From positions 2,232,001 to 2,296,000 of the forward strand of contig NC_015416.1 in NCBI RefSeq assembly GCF_000204415.1: a stretch of DNA of 64,000 nt, given 5' to 3'. Position 1 is the stretch's first letter. The number at the start of each line of letters is the position of its first letter. The DNA is from Methanothrix soehngenii GP6. GTDB lineage: Archaea > Halobacteriota > Methanosarcinia > Methanotrichales > Methanotrichaceae. A program made the translations under genes and the position numbers. A model generated the notes under the pieces. The model was not told where the DNA came from and did no database searches. It saw nothing but the letters and a program-made list of their open reading frames with translations. Positions 26,445 to 34,880 of this stretch are shown here, piece by piece.

Positions 26445-27263
26445 TCAGCTGTCCCGGGGATAGGACCCCAGAACCTTGACCATTCCCGCTTTTTCCCTAA
26501 TTTTTTCCAGGGCGTCCAAAACCACGCTGTTATCCTGATGCCCTTCCAGGTCGATATAGAAGTAGTAGTCTCCCAGACCTCGACGGCTGGGCCTGGACTC
26601 GATTCTGGTCAGGTTTATGCTGCGTTGGGCGAACTCCTGCAATATGGAATAAAGTGCCCCCGGCCTGTCCTTAGCCAGATGGATGACGAGCGAGGTTTTA
26701 TCCTTGCCCGTGGCCCCGGGGATCTGCCGCCCTGCTACTATGAATCGGGTGACGTTTTCCCTCACGTCCTGGACATCTCTGGCCAGGACGCGCAGGCCAT
26801 ACCTTTCTGCTGCGCCTGCGTCGGCAATTGCCGCCATCTCCCCAAATTCCTGGGCCAGGCGGGCGGCATGGCTGGTCGATCCCGTGGTCCTGGTCTCCGC
26901 TCCTGGATAGTGCTCCCTTATGAACTGGCGGCACTGAGCCAGAGCCTGGGGATGTGAGAGAATGATCTTTATCTCGCTCTCTCCCTGGCCCACCAGGCAG
27001 TGCCTAACGGGAACGTTAACCTCCCCCACGATCACCACATTCAAGCGCAGAAGAAGATCATTGACCACCGTCACCGCACCCTCCAGGCTGTTCTCCAAAG
27101 GGACGATTCCATAGTCCAGCTCGCCTTCTTCCACCGCCTGCAAGACTCCATCAAAGTCCTTGAAATAGACTAGGACTGTGGAGGGCATGCCCTCTGACCA
27201 GATTAAAGCCGCCTTCTCTGAGTAGGTCCCCTCAGGGCCGAGGACTCCGATCCTAGTCTTCAA
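26445..27263 (-). CDS. pheA: Prephenate dehydratase with ACT domain
   Basis: Turns prephenate into phenylpyruvate for phenylalanine synthesis. The catalytic domain starts at GVLGPEGTYSEKAA and contains TTGSTSHAARLAQEF and the NVTRFIVAG motif with the essential Thr-Arg-Phe. The C-terminal ACT domain carries the phenylalanine-binding ESRP motif (LTRIESRPSRRGLGDYYFYID), so feedback inhibition by Phe is expected. Length is 272 aa. It overlaps the HMG-CoA reductase gene by 4 bp (ATGA), so the two are co-transcribed though metabolically distinct. Confidence 0.96.
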   Translation of the reverse strand: MKTRIGVLGPEGTYSEKAALIWSEGMPSTVLVYFKDFDGVLQAVEEGELDYGIVPLENSLEGAVTVVNDLLLRLNVVIVGEVNVPVRHCLVGQGESEIKIILSHPQALAQCRQFIREHYPGAETRTTGSTSHAARLAQEFGEMAAIADAGAAERYGLRVLARDVQDVRENVTRFIVAGRQIPGATGKDKTSLVIHLAKDRPGALYSILQEFAQRSINLTRIESRPSRRGLGDYYFYIDLEGHQDNSVVLDALEKIREKAGMVKVLGSYPRDS

Positions 27264-28531
27264 ACTCCCTCCTGCCCACGATCCTCCAGCTCCCGTATCA
27301 GCTCAGCCGCCCGGTCCACATTGATCCTCCGCTCCGCAGCCATGCGGGCAGCAACCAGCTCGATGAGGTCGCACTTCGCTCCCGCCTGGACGGCCACATT
27401 GCGGGCATGCAAAGACATATGCCCCCTCTGAATTCCCTCTGAGGCCAGGGCCCTGAGGGCTGCAAAGTTCTGGCAGAGGCCCACCGCAGCGATTTTGCGG
27501 GAGAGGTCATCTGCGCTTTTCACCGCAAGGATCTTCACTGCAGTCTTCGCCACTGGATGGACCCGGGTCGCGCCTCCCACCAGTCCCACCGCAACAGGAA
27601 GCTCAATCGTTCCCACTAAATCGCCATCCCTGTTCCTCTCATACCTGGTTAAAGACATGTAGCGGCCAGTTCGGGAGGCATAGGAATGAGCTCCTGCCTC
27701 CACTGCCCGGGTATCGTTTCCTGTGGCTAAAACCACTGCCGTCACCCCGTTCATGATTCCCTTATTGTGGGTTGCCGCTCGATAGGGATCGACCACCGCC
27801 AGCTCTGCTGCCAGGATGATGCCGTCCACCACCTCCGGGCCGCCGATATCCTCCGCCCTGAATACCGCTTTAGCCCTGGCTAAACGAAGATCAGCCAGAT
27901 TGGAGATGATCCTGAGATAGACCCGGCCCCCAGCTATTTGCTCTATCCTGGGGGCCAGAGCCTCGGCCATGGTGTTGACCGCGTTCGCCCCCATGGCATC
28001 CCGGCAGTCGACTATGAGATGGGTGACGACCATTGGCCCCAGCCGGGAGTCGATGACATAAACCTCGATGTCCTTAACCCCGCCACCGTACTTGACGAGC
28101 ATGGGATCCAACTCATTTGCCATCGCCATCAGCTCATCCTTGTGGAGGAGGATGGCCTGGCGGGCGGCAAAGGGATCATCAATTCCCGTGGCCTGGATCT
28201 GGGCGCGCATAACCGGCCCGGTGCTGGAGGTTAAAAAACCCCCCCCTCCTCGGGCCATGCGGGCGCCGTTGCTCGCGGCGGCGATCACCGAGGGCTCCTC
28301 AGTGGCCATTGGTATGAGGACCTCCTGGCCATCGATTACAAAGTTGGTGGCTATGCCCAAGGGCACCTGGAACATTCCGATCACATTCTCCACCATCTTC
28401 TCAGCCTGATCAAGGACCAGACCCCTCTCAACCTGAGAGATCTCCTCTGATCCAACTGCCACTTGCTCTGCCACAGCCTTGAGCCTCTCATTTGGAGGAA
28501 GCTTGTAGAATCCTGGTATTCTGGAGGTCAT
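27260..28531 (-). CDS. Hydroxymethylglutaryl-CoA reductase, class II
   Basis: Reduces HMG-CoA to mevalonate for archaeal isoprenoid lipids. The sequence belongs to class II (Pseudomonas/Archaeoglobus type). Catalytic Glu is in ATEEPSVIAAASNGAR, Lys in ATHNKGIMNG, Asp in ATGNDTRAVEAGAH and His in RGHMSLHARN, with the NAD-type cofactor region DAMGANAVNT. I chose the ATG at 28531 (MTSRIPGFYKLPPNERL), giving 423 aa, the normal size; a longer frame to 28648 collides with the divergent peptidase gene. Although called degradative in bacteria, class II enzymes serve biosynthesis in some archaea. Confidence 0.94.
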   Translation of the reverse strand: MTSRIPGFYKLPPNERLKAVAEQVAVGSEEISQVERGLVLDQAEKMVENVIGMFQVPLGIATNFVIDGQEVLIPMATEEPSVIAAASNGARMARGGGGFLTSSTGPVMRAQIQATGIDDPFAARQAILLHKDELMAMANELDPMLVKYGGGVKDIEVYVIDSRLGPMVVTHLIVDCRDAMGANAVNTMAEALAPRIEQIAGGRVYLRIISNLADLRLARAKAVFRAEDIGGPEVVDGIILAAELAVVDPYRAATHNKGIMNGVTAVVLATGNDTRAVEAGAHSYASRTGRYMSLTRYERNRDGDLVGTIELPVAVGLVGGATRVHPVAKTAVKILAVKSADDLSRKIAAVGLCQNFAALRALASEGIQRGHMSLHARNVAVQAGAKCDLIELVAARMAAERRINVDRAAELIRELEDRGQEGV

Positions 28532-28598
28532 CGTTATCAGATATCTGGATGACACTGAGAAGGGAAAAACTTTATTCCCATAATCACGAGTGGGTTTA

Positions 28599-29651
28599 AT
28601 GAGCGACATCAAATCATTGCTGGAAAAGCTGAGCAACGCCCACGGCATATCCGGATGGGAAGGGTCGGTGCAGAAGATCGTACGGGAAGAGATCTCTCCT
28701 TATGTAGATGAGGTGAGAGTGGACAAGCTTGGCAATCTCATTGCCACGAAAAAGGGAGACCGCCCATCGATTATGATCGATGCCCATGCGGACGAGATCG
28801 GTCTGATGGTAAAACAGATTGATGAGAAGGGTTTCATCCGCTTCATTCGCATTGGCGGCTGGTTTGACCAGACCCTGCTAAATCAGAGAGTCATCATCCA
28901 TACCAGCTCCGGCCCGGTGGTGGGCGTGATCGGCTCAAAGCCTCCTCATGTTATGAAGGATGAGGACAGAAAGAAGGTGGTAGAGGCCAGAGATATGTTC
29001 ATCGATATCGGCTGCTCAAACCAGGCAGAGGTAGAGGAGCTGGGAATCCTGCCGGGCACGCCAATATCCATAGATCGAGAGTTCGTACCGATGCATGGAG
29101 ACACTGTAACTGGCAAGGCCTTCGACAACCGCGCCGGCCTGGTTATTATGATCGAGGCTCTTAAGAGGACCAAATCAAAATCAACCATCTATGCAGTGGC
29201 CGCAGTGCAGGAGGAGGTGGGATTGAAGGGAGCAAAGGTCGCCGCTTTCGGCCTGGACCCGGATATCGCCATCGCCTCAGATGTGACCATACCCGGAGAC
29301 CATCCGGGGATTGAGAAGAAGGATGCGCCCATAGAGATGGGCAAAGGCCCGGTACTGGTCGTGGCCGACGGCTCGGGAAGAGGGTTGATCGCTACTCCGC
29401 AGGTGATTGAGTGGCTGGTGGGGACGGCCAAGGAGTTTGAGATTCCGGTGCAGCTCGAGGCCTCGGACGGCGGGACGACTGATGCCACCTCCATTTACCT
29501 AACTCGATCCGGGATTCCCACCGGCGTGATCAGCGTCGCCACGCGCTATATCCACTCGCCAGTAGAGGTGCTGAATTTAAATGATATAGAACGGGCAGCA
29601 GATCTTATGGCCAGAAGCCTGGAGACGGCGTCCAGATATTTCAAAGAATGA
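28599..29651 (+). CDS. M42-family aminopeptidase (TET/endoglucanase-like)
   Basis: Di-zinc aminopeptidase that trims peptides released by the proteasome, usually as a 12-subunit tetrahedral shell. Metal and catalytic residues are visible: His/Asp in IDAHADEIGLMV, bridging Asp in FDNRAGLVIM, Glu pair in VQEEVGLKGA, Asp in IASDVTIPGD, and His in RYIHSPVEVL. Length is 350 aa from the ATG at 28599; a GTG nine bases upstream is also in frame. It is divergent from the HMG-CoA reductase gene with a 67-bp spacer. A T-rich tract follows the stop. Confidence 0.94.
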   Translation: MSDIKSLLEKLSNAHGISGWEGSVQKIVREEISPYVDEVRVDKLGNLIATKKGDRPSIMIDAHADEIGLMVKQIDEKGFIRFIRIGGWFDQTLLNQRVIIHTSSGPVVGVIGSKPPHVMKDEDRKKVVEARDMFIDIGCSNQAEVEELGILPGTPISIDREFVPMHGDTVTGKAFDNRAGLVIMIEALKRTKSKSTIYAVAAVQEEVGLKGAKVAAFGLDPDIAIASDVTIPGDHPGIEKKDAPIEMGKGPVLVVADGSGRGLIATPQVIEWLVGTAKEFEIPVQLEASDGGTTDATSIYLTRSGIPTGVISVATRYIHSPVEVLNLNDIERAADLMARSLETASRYFKE

Positions 29652-29737
29652 GGCGTTGCCGTCAAATCGGCTCAACTCTTTTTTATTCTGCTCGCTTTAT
29701 TCTGCAGTTTCAAAAGATAGCACCTTTTAATTAAATA

Positions 29738-29773
29738 TGAAAAAGAAAAAGTTTTCACCGGAGTGATCCGGTG
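29738..29773 (-). terminator. Hairpin plus T-rich terminator
   Basis: CACCGGA and TCCGGTG form a 7-bp stem with a 4-nt loop (29756-29773), and on the minus strand AAAACTTTTTCTTTTTC follows. It ends the Usp/small membrane protein transcript. Confidence 0.65.
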
Positions 29774-29788
29774 ACCTTCCTCGACCTT

Positions 29789-29899
29789 TCAGCTTGAGCC
29801 GATCAAGCTAATCACAAAGTAGCCCAGGACTACACCCACCACGAATACAATGGCAAAGGAGGCATAGAGCAAGGGAGTTCCCAATACTAGAGCTTCCAT
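29789..29899 (-). CDS. 36-aa single-pass membrane protein
   Basis: Starts 5 bp after the Usp stop with ATG and ends with TGA before a clear terminator. The protein MEALVLGTPLLYASF... is one hydrophobic helix with small-residue motifs (GVVLG, SLIGSS), no charged tail and only one acidic residue. The overlap of GTGAGATGATC with the Usp stop may serve as its ribosome site. No family recognised. Close linkage to Usp and a shared terminator make a real gene likely. Confidence 0.55.
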   Translation of the reverse strand: MEALVLGTPLLYASFAIVFVVGVVLGYFVISLIGSS

Positions 29900-29904
29900 T
29901 CAGA

Positions 29905-30336
29905 TCATCTCACTACCAGGACAGGAATCGTGGCCCAATAAAGAACCTTCTGTGCAACGCTTCCGATCAATAGCTTAGTGGCACCGGACTCCCCGTGGCT
30001 TCCCACGACGATCAGATCGGCTTTCTCTGCCCCTGCGGTATCTATGATTGCTGTTGCGGGTGCGCCGATTCTCACCACGGTGTCGATATTTACGCCGGCA
30101 GAGGCACCCATGGATTTGAGCTCTTCTACTGCCTTCTCTCCTGCAGCCTTCAGCCTGGCCTCGACATCCTTTCTATCTGATCCAAGTTGGCGAACGGCGC
30201 TTGCAATAACGACTTCGTTGACAACATTGAGCGCTATGACCTGTGCTCCCAGCGCCTTTGCGAGCTCCATGCCCTCCTTAGCGGCTGCTTTAGATTTCTC
30301 TGAGCCATCTGTGGCGATCAAAATCCGCTTGTACAT
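29905..30336 (-). CDS. Universal stress protein, single UspA domain
   Basis: A 143-aa Usp starting MYKRILIATDGSEKSKAAA and ending with the ATP-binding pattern GSHGESGATKLLIGSVAQKV followed by PVLVVR. The ATG at 30336 has GGTGGGATAGG upstream. The longer frame to 30507 overlaps purE and is not credible. Cytosolic. It precedes the 36-aa membrane protein in one transcript. Confidence 0.93.
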   Translation of the reverse strand: MYKRILIATDGSEKSKAAAKEGMELAKALGAQVIALNVVNEVVIASAVRQLGSDRKDVEARLKAAGEKAVEELKSMGASAGVNIDTVVRIGAPATAIIDTAGAEKADLIVVGSHGESGATKLLIGSVAQKVLYWATIPVLVVR

Positions 30337-30382
30337 CCTATCCCACCTTTGAGCCGTTATCTCACGGACATTGTATAAATAG

Positions 30383-30772
30383 CTATCTTCCAGATTCCAG
30401 AATTCTAATAGCCAGCAACGCCGCATTCTCACCATTGTCGATGCCAACACATGCCACTGGAACGCCTGGAGGCATCTGAACAATGGAGAGCAATGAATCC
30501 AGGCCACCCAGCTTCGCGCTAACTGGAACCCCTATCACTGGGCGATGAGTCTGGGAGGCGATGACTCCCGGCAGGGCAGCAGAGAGGCCGGCAACGGCGA
30601 TGAAGACGTGGGCGTCGGTTCCAGATACATACCCCTCCAGCTCTTTGGGATTTCTGTGTGCGGAAAGCACTCGATGCTCAAAGGAGACGCCCTCATCCTT
30701 CAGCCTGCCCAAAATCCTGTCCACAATCAGCTGATCTGATTTGGACCCCGAAATAACAGCAATATCAACCAT
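30383..30772 (-). CDS. purE: 5-(carboxyamino)imidazole ribonucleotide mutase / AIR carboxylase PurE
   Basis: Carboxylation step of purine synthesis. The N-terminal [11 protein letters not shown] nucleotide-binding motif, SAHRNPKEL with the catalytic His, and the [23 protein letters not shown] block are intact. Length of 129 aa is the short PurE form. No PurK is in the window, so whether it acts on N5-CAIR or directly on AIR is unknown. It starts about 65 bp after the chorismate mutase stop on the same strand. Confidence 0.94.
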   Translation of the reverse strand: MVDIAVISGSKSDQLIVDRILGRLKDEGVSFEHRVLSAHRNPKELEGYVSGTDAHVFIAVAGLSAALPGVIASQTHRPVIGVPVSAKLGGLDSLLSIVQMPPGVPVACVGIDNGENAALLAIRILESGR

Positions 30773-30837
30773 GGCTGCTCCAAGAGATCAATTTTGGCCA
30801 AAAATCCTTCCATCACATCAAGGGTTTCATCGAGAGC

Positions 30838-31122
30838 TCAGCTCTGATTCTCGCCCTGAAGCTCTTGCTGCTTTTGGGTGCTCATACGGATCAGAATCTC
30901 GTAGATATTTTTTACGGCACCAGCATCCAGATTCTTCTCCGTGGCCAGGTCCATCGCCCGTCTCAAGACTCGGCCTTCCTGCTCAGGATCGCGGATCGGC
31001 TTTCCCTCTCTCCTCTTGACCTCGAAGATCCTTTTGGTGATTCCTATTCGTTTATCGATGAGCTCTATGATGGTTTGGTCGACCTCCTCGATATCACTCC
31101 TGTATTTATTTAGATCCGTCAA
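30838..31122 (-). CDS. Chorismate mutase, AroQ class
   Basis: Converts chorismate to prephenate. The small all-helical AroQ fold is shown by LNKYRSDIEEVDQTIIELIDKRI, then EVKRREGKPIRDPEQEGRVLRR and the final IYEILIRMSTQKQQE. I put the start at a TTG (31122) that overlaps the shikimate kinase stop as TTGA, preceded by GGGGGCAAGG. This gives 94 aa, the usual length. An ATG at 31146 would add eight atypical residues. Together with pheA and shikimate kinase it covers part of the aromatic pathway. Confidence 0.92.
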   Translation of the reverse strand: MTDLNKYRSDIEEVDQTIIELIDKRIGITKRIFEVKRREGKPIRDPEQEGRVLRRAMDLATEKNLDAGAVKNIYEILIRMSTQKQQELQGENQS

Positions 31123-31985
31123 AATCCTTGCCCCCTGGATGCGCACCTGTTATTTGCTTTCGTTCTTATCACTCTTCCGCCCAATGCCCTCCAGGACTCT
31201 TCAAGCCCATCCATCTTGCTCTCATCGATCAGAGCAGCATAAGAGGGCCCGGTCCCCGAGAGGCTTGTGCCCCGTGCCCCCTTCTCCAGCGCCAGGATCA
31301 GGGGTTCAGACGAAAGGCCCAAAGCGGCGCAATAGGCCAGCCCATTCAGGGTCATAGCCCGGCCATAGTCGGCTTGCATGGCCAGATCGAAGGCCAGATC
31401 CGCCATCGGAGCAATGATCCTGGATCGAGAGATATCAGTATCCCGGGAGAAGATCCTCTGATCGGGAACCAGAAGCATAACACTGCAGTTGAGCTCATCC
31501 CTGCGAAGGAGGGACATTTCGCGATTGTCTGTGACCACCACCCCGCCGAGCATCGAGGCGAGAGCGTCATCCAGGGCGCCGGTTATGGTGACTCCAACCT
31601 CCCTTGCCGCCTCAACCCCGATCTTGGCAGCACTCACCAGATCCATATCCACGTCAAGTGCATCAAGTGTTGCCAGGATGACGGCATTGGCGGCTGCGCT
31701 GCTGCTCTTAAGGCCGCTAGCTATGGGAATCTCGCTGGATGTTCTCACCCGACCCCCGTATTCAAGGCCCAGATGGTCCAAGACCCTCTCCACACAGCGC
31801 TCAATCAAGCGGGTATCCACCCCTGGGACCTCTCCCTTGATTCCAGAAGAGTGGTCCAGCTCAACCACGGCCCGGGTTACAAGCTCGATGGCAAAGGCCG
31901 AGCCCTTCCAGGTTGCCACGGCATTTATAATGGAGGCAGCACCGTTCGACCATCCGTATCCTTTCATTTTCATCATCAGATCCAA
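31119..31985 (-). CDS. aroK: Shikimate kinase, archaeal GHMP type
   Basis: Phosphorylates shikimate. Unrelated to bacterial AroK, it is a GHMP-superfamily kinase with the ATP-binding motif PIASGLKSSSAAANAVILA and the C-terminal GTSLSGTGPSYAALID motif. Alternative starts at 31973 and 31967 are in frame. Length is about 288 aa. Its stop overlaps the chorismate mutase start, so successive steps of the pathway are translationally coupled. Confidence 0.94.
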   Translation of the reverse strand: MDLMMKMKGYGWSNGAASIINAVATWKGSAFAIELVTRAVVELDHSSGIKGEVPGVDTRLIERCVERVLDHLGLEYGGRVRTSSEIPIASGLKSSSAAANAVILATLDALDVDMDLVSAAKIGVEAAREVGVTITGALDDALASMLGGVVVTDNREMSLLRRDELNCSVMLLVPDQRIFSRDTDISRSRIIAPMADLAFDLAMQADYGRAMTLNGLAYCAALGLSSEPLILALEKGARGTSLSGTGPSYAALIDESKMDGLEESWRALGGRVIRTKANNRCASRGQGF

Positions 31986-31988
31986 TCC

Positions 31989-32513
31989 TCAGGCCTGCTC
32001 TATCTCGAAGATCTTCCTGAGCTTTTCCAGATCCAAAGCAAACTGCACCTCACCCGCCCGTGAGTACTTGGCAATCATCTTATCAAGATACTCCAGTTCG
32101 GCGATTGATGAGACGAAGTTCGGCGGGTAGCTTCCCAGCTCAACCAGGGGCATGACCACCACTCCACCCTTGCTCGTCGATTCCTCCAGACCCTTTACCA
32201 CCACCACGAAATTAAAGCTCTTGAATCCCAGGCCACGGGCGATGTTCTTGGCGAAGCTGTTCATCTGCTGGACCCTTCGGGAAGAGAGATCCTTATAGGC
32301 GGCGGGCGAATCCTTGTACTCAATGAACATTATGGAGTCTTCCGACCATAGAATAGCATCATACTCCACTACAGCGATTGAGTTTTTCAATGCCACCACG
32401 TTGAAAAGGACTCCGCGACACCAGTTTATGTTAAGGTGAATCCTGAAGTCCGCCTCGGTCAGAGGAGTGTTCCTGGTCTTCAGAACATAGGGGTCGCTTG
32501 ACAGCTCGATCAT
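31989..32513 (-). CDS. PD-(D/E)XK-like protein of unknown role
   Basis: A 174-aa protein from the ATG at 32513. The pattern AVVEYDAILWSEDSIMFIEYKDS (Asp, then Glu-x-Lys on adjacent strands) resembles the PD-(D/E)XK or NERD nuclease-like core, followed by a helix (RRVQQMNSFAKNIA) and the strand FNFVVVVKGLE. No DNA-binding domain is seen. It sits 3 bp before shikimate kinase on the same strand. A nuclease role is inferred from the motif only. Confidence 0.6.
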   Translation of the reverse strand: MIELSSDPYVLKTRNTPLTEADFRIHLNINWCRGVLFNVVALKNSIAVVEYDAILWSEDSIMFIEYKDSPAAYKDLSSRRVQQMNSFAKNIARGLGFKSFNFVVVVKGLEESTSKGGVVVMPLVELGSYPPNFVSSIAELEYLDKMIAKYSRAGEVQFALDLEKLRKIFEIEQA

Positions 32514-32651
32514 AACTGACCTTTTCGATCTTTTGCTAAATGGACTTTTCCAAGGATACTGCCATCTCCATTTTGAGTATACAATCTCAGAGGTTCGGCG
32601 GCCCTCCAATCCATCGGCCCAGTGCCCATTTATCCAGAAGGGCAAAAACCA

Positions 32652-33809
32652 CTATCGTATGAGGTTCACAAGCAGGTCATAGGGGGTCTGAGGGCGTATC
32701 ATTGTGACGAGCGCCCCGGCATAGAGCGCTTTTTTGAAGAAGGGTCCTTTGGAGACGAGCCCCTTTCCAGAGAGGCCGCAAATCAGCCTTTCTATCTCTT
32801 CATCCTTCATCTGGCCGAGGGTCTGAAGAGATGACCGGCCCATGCGGTACTGCCAGTAGAACTCCCGCTTCCACCGCCGCACATATTCAAAGAGCGAGCG
32901 ATGAGATACATCATCCTTCAAGACGGCTTCCCCCGCCACTATGCCGCAGATGGTGCCGGCTCGCATGCTGTAGGCCAGGCCGCTCTGGCCGGCTGCGCCG
33001 CCAGCGACCATCAGGGAGTCGGCCACCATCTCTCCTGGCATGACGCATATGGGATCGCCTCCCCTCCTGACAGATAGTACCTTCATCCGGTCGATATTTT
33101 TGTACTGGGAAGCCTTTTGGGCCTTGAAGAGCCTGCTGAATCTATCGAAGAATGGCTGCACATTTTGGCCGTGGCCGCGCACGAACACCCCTATTGTAGC
33201 CCGATCACCTCCGGCGGGCGAGAATGTGGCCTTCCAGCCCGGTGCCATGCTTCCCACCCAGTACTGGAAGAACATCTCCTCGCCCAGATAGGGGTATTCT
33301 ATATCTGCTTCCATTGCCCAGGCTATATCCTCTGGGTGGCGCATGGGCTTGAGGCCTGCCTTCTCCGAGAGGCCGGACTGGACCCCAGAGGCATCTATCA
33401 CCACTCGCGCATGAATCTGGACTCCCTTCAGGCCGACCGTCCTTCCATTGCCTTCCAGGTGGAGGCTCCGGACCTCACCGGAGAGAAGGGCGACTCCTGC
33501 CTTCTCTGCCAGATGGAGATAGTGGCGGTCAAAGGCATCCCGGTCTATGAAGTAGCCTTTGGCAGGAATGGTGACCCCCCTGCCCGAGGGGCTGAGAATG
33601 CGCATGCCCTCTAGCTCCTTTTTCAGCAGACAGTCCTTGATCTCGATTCCAGAGACTGCCGCCATTCCCTCGAAGAGGGTGTTGGCATCATGGTGCAGGC
33701 GGCCGAGGTTTCTGTCCAGCAGCATAACGCTGGCCCCACCCTCCGCAGCGGATATGGCCGCCATCATACCAGCAGATGAGGCGCCCACTACCAGTACATC
33801 GCAGTTCAC
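32652..33809 (-). CDS. FAD-dependent oxidoreductase, geranylgeranyl reductase-like
   Basis: Flavoprotein with an N-terminal Rossmann motif VVGASSAGMMAAISAAEGG, an FAD-binding middle (VVIDASGVQSGLSEKAGL) and the GGAAGQSGLAYSMRAG segment that binds the flavin ribityl chain. It resembles the archaeal digeranylgeranylglycerophospholipid reductase family, which saturates lipid isoprenoid chains. The length of 385 aa fits. The exact substrate is uncertain because this family has several paralogs per genome. Confidence 0.82.
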   Translation of the reverse strand: MNCDVLVVGASSAGMMAAISAAEGGASVMLLDRNLGRLHHDANTLFEGMAAVSGIEIKDCLLKKELEGMRILSPSGRGVTIPAKGYFIDRDAFDRHYLHLAEKAGVALLSGEVRSLHLEGNGRTVGLKGVQIHARVVIDASGVQSGLSEKAGLKPMRHPEDIAWAMEADIEYPYLGEEMFFQYWVGSMAPGWKATFSPAGGDRATIGVFVRGHGQNVQPFFDRFSRLFKAQKASQYKNIDRMKVLSVRRGGDPICVMPGEMVADSLMVAGGAAGQSGLAYSMRAGTICGIVAGEAVLKDDVSHRSLFEYVRRWKREFYWQYRMGRSSLQTLGQMKDEEIERLICGLSGKGLVSKGPFFKKALYAGALVTMIRPQTPYDLLVNLIR

Positions 33810-33893
33810 AAAAATAGATCATATATTCAGATGAGATGAACCTTTCCCAGAAATAGAAGGCAAAGCCAAACCTGATATCTGGCTGGGCCAGAA

Positions 33894-34301
33894 TCAGGCG
33901 GTGATCTTTGTCCGGGCGATATACTTGATCAGCTCTGGACCGAGCCTGGCCTTTTTCTGAATCTGGTTTGCCACCTCGTCCATGCTGGCCCCACTGGCTG
34001 CAAGGGAGCGGATCTCATCGATAGTGGTATCATCCACGGTGAAGTACTCATCCAGATCCTTTCTGTGGCCCCAAACATCGCCCTCTAATAGCTCTATGCC
34101 CTGCATATCGAGGAACACCTGGATAGCGTTGGACATGGTCTTACGGTAGGAGGGTGGTACTTGAATCATTCTTAGCCTTGGGCATCTCTGCATCAAGTTG
34201 AGAAAATCTACATTGCTGGCCCTGAATGCCAGATGAACCGTCTTCTCATTTGGATTAAGGTTTGATATCTCGTTTCTAGCACTTACAACTCTAAGTCTCA
34301 T
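33894..34301 (-). CDS. DUF1699 family protein
   Basis: A 135-aa protein typical of Methanosarcinales. It shows the family pattern MRLRVVSARNEISNLNPNE, VHLAFRASNVDFLNLMQRCP and LLEGDVWGHRKDLDEYF. The C-terminal helical segment may be a small helix-turn-helix. Function is unknown. Confidence 0.85.
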   Translation of the reverse strand: MRLRVVSARNEISNLNPNEKTVHLAFRASNVDFLNLMQRCPRLRMIQVPPSYRKTMSNAIQVFLDMQGIELLEGDVWGHRKDLDEYFTVDDTTIDEIRSLAASGASMDEVANQIQKKARLGPELIKYIARTKITA

Positions 34302-34880
34302 CTCTAATCAGCTCCAACCCTTAAAGGGCAGTAGTATTATTAATAGATACTTCCGCTGTACACTTCCGTACAAATCGAGCACAAGATAACTTAATAGCGG
34401 CAAAAATTTAGTTCATCTGTTCTTTTGAAAGAGAGAGAAAGAAGCATTTGCGTTCGCATCGCTCCAGGCAAATAGTCCCAAGCTCCTGAGTTGATTGCTA
34501 ATAAAACCTTTCGCAAGTGCCATTGATTCGCTTTGCGATAAGTTCAGCCAGCATATTAGAGGCTTTTCTGATTCAATTCCCAAAAAAAAAGCTTCTATGC
34601 AATAACTTTTAAGAAATATTATGCAAATGTGCAGAGTTGGTGGAAATTAGTCATCTAATGAGATTTTTTAACACATTACAGCTAAAAAAAAATGCATCGC
34701 GATTCTCAGGAGAGGAATACCACCGCCAGGCTAAAATGGAGGGGCTCGCGACAGTTGACTCATGATATCCCAGATCGATGCAAGCGCTTGATCCATGGCA
34801 GCTTGATCGATGGAAGCTCTTGATACAATATTCATTAGGCGAAGGGATTTTAAAGAGGGACCAAATAAGAGGTGATCTTT
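34302..34880. other. 579-bp intergenic region
   Basis: No convincing ORF on either strand. It contains several A/T-rich runs, the promoters of the DUF1699 gene (leftwards) and pycB (rightwards), and a short tandem repeat at 34786-34815. A small RNA cannot be excluded, but I see no strong hairpin. Confidence 0.4.
34786..34815 (+). repeat. Two tandem 15-bp imperfect repeats upstream of pycB
   Basis: GCTTGATCCATGGCA and GCTTGATCGATGGAA are adjacent, followed by a third partial copy GCTCTTGATAC. Lying 66-95 bp before the pycB start, they could be regulator-binding sites. Confidence 0.4.

Noticed and set aside
31128-32063. A 311-aa plus-strand frame
   Set aside because: Antisense to shikimate kinase; low-complexity, no recognisable domain.
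34302-34880. Small RNA or hidden tRNA in the long spacer
   Set aside because: No cloverleaf, no strong hairpin and no conserved T-loop were found.
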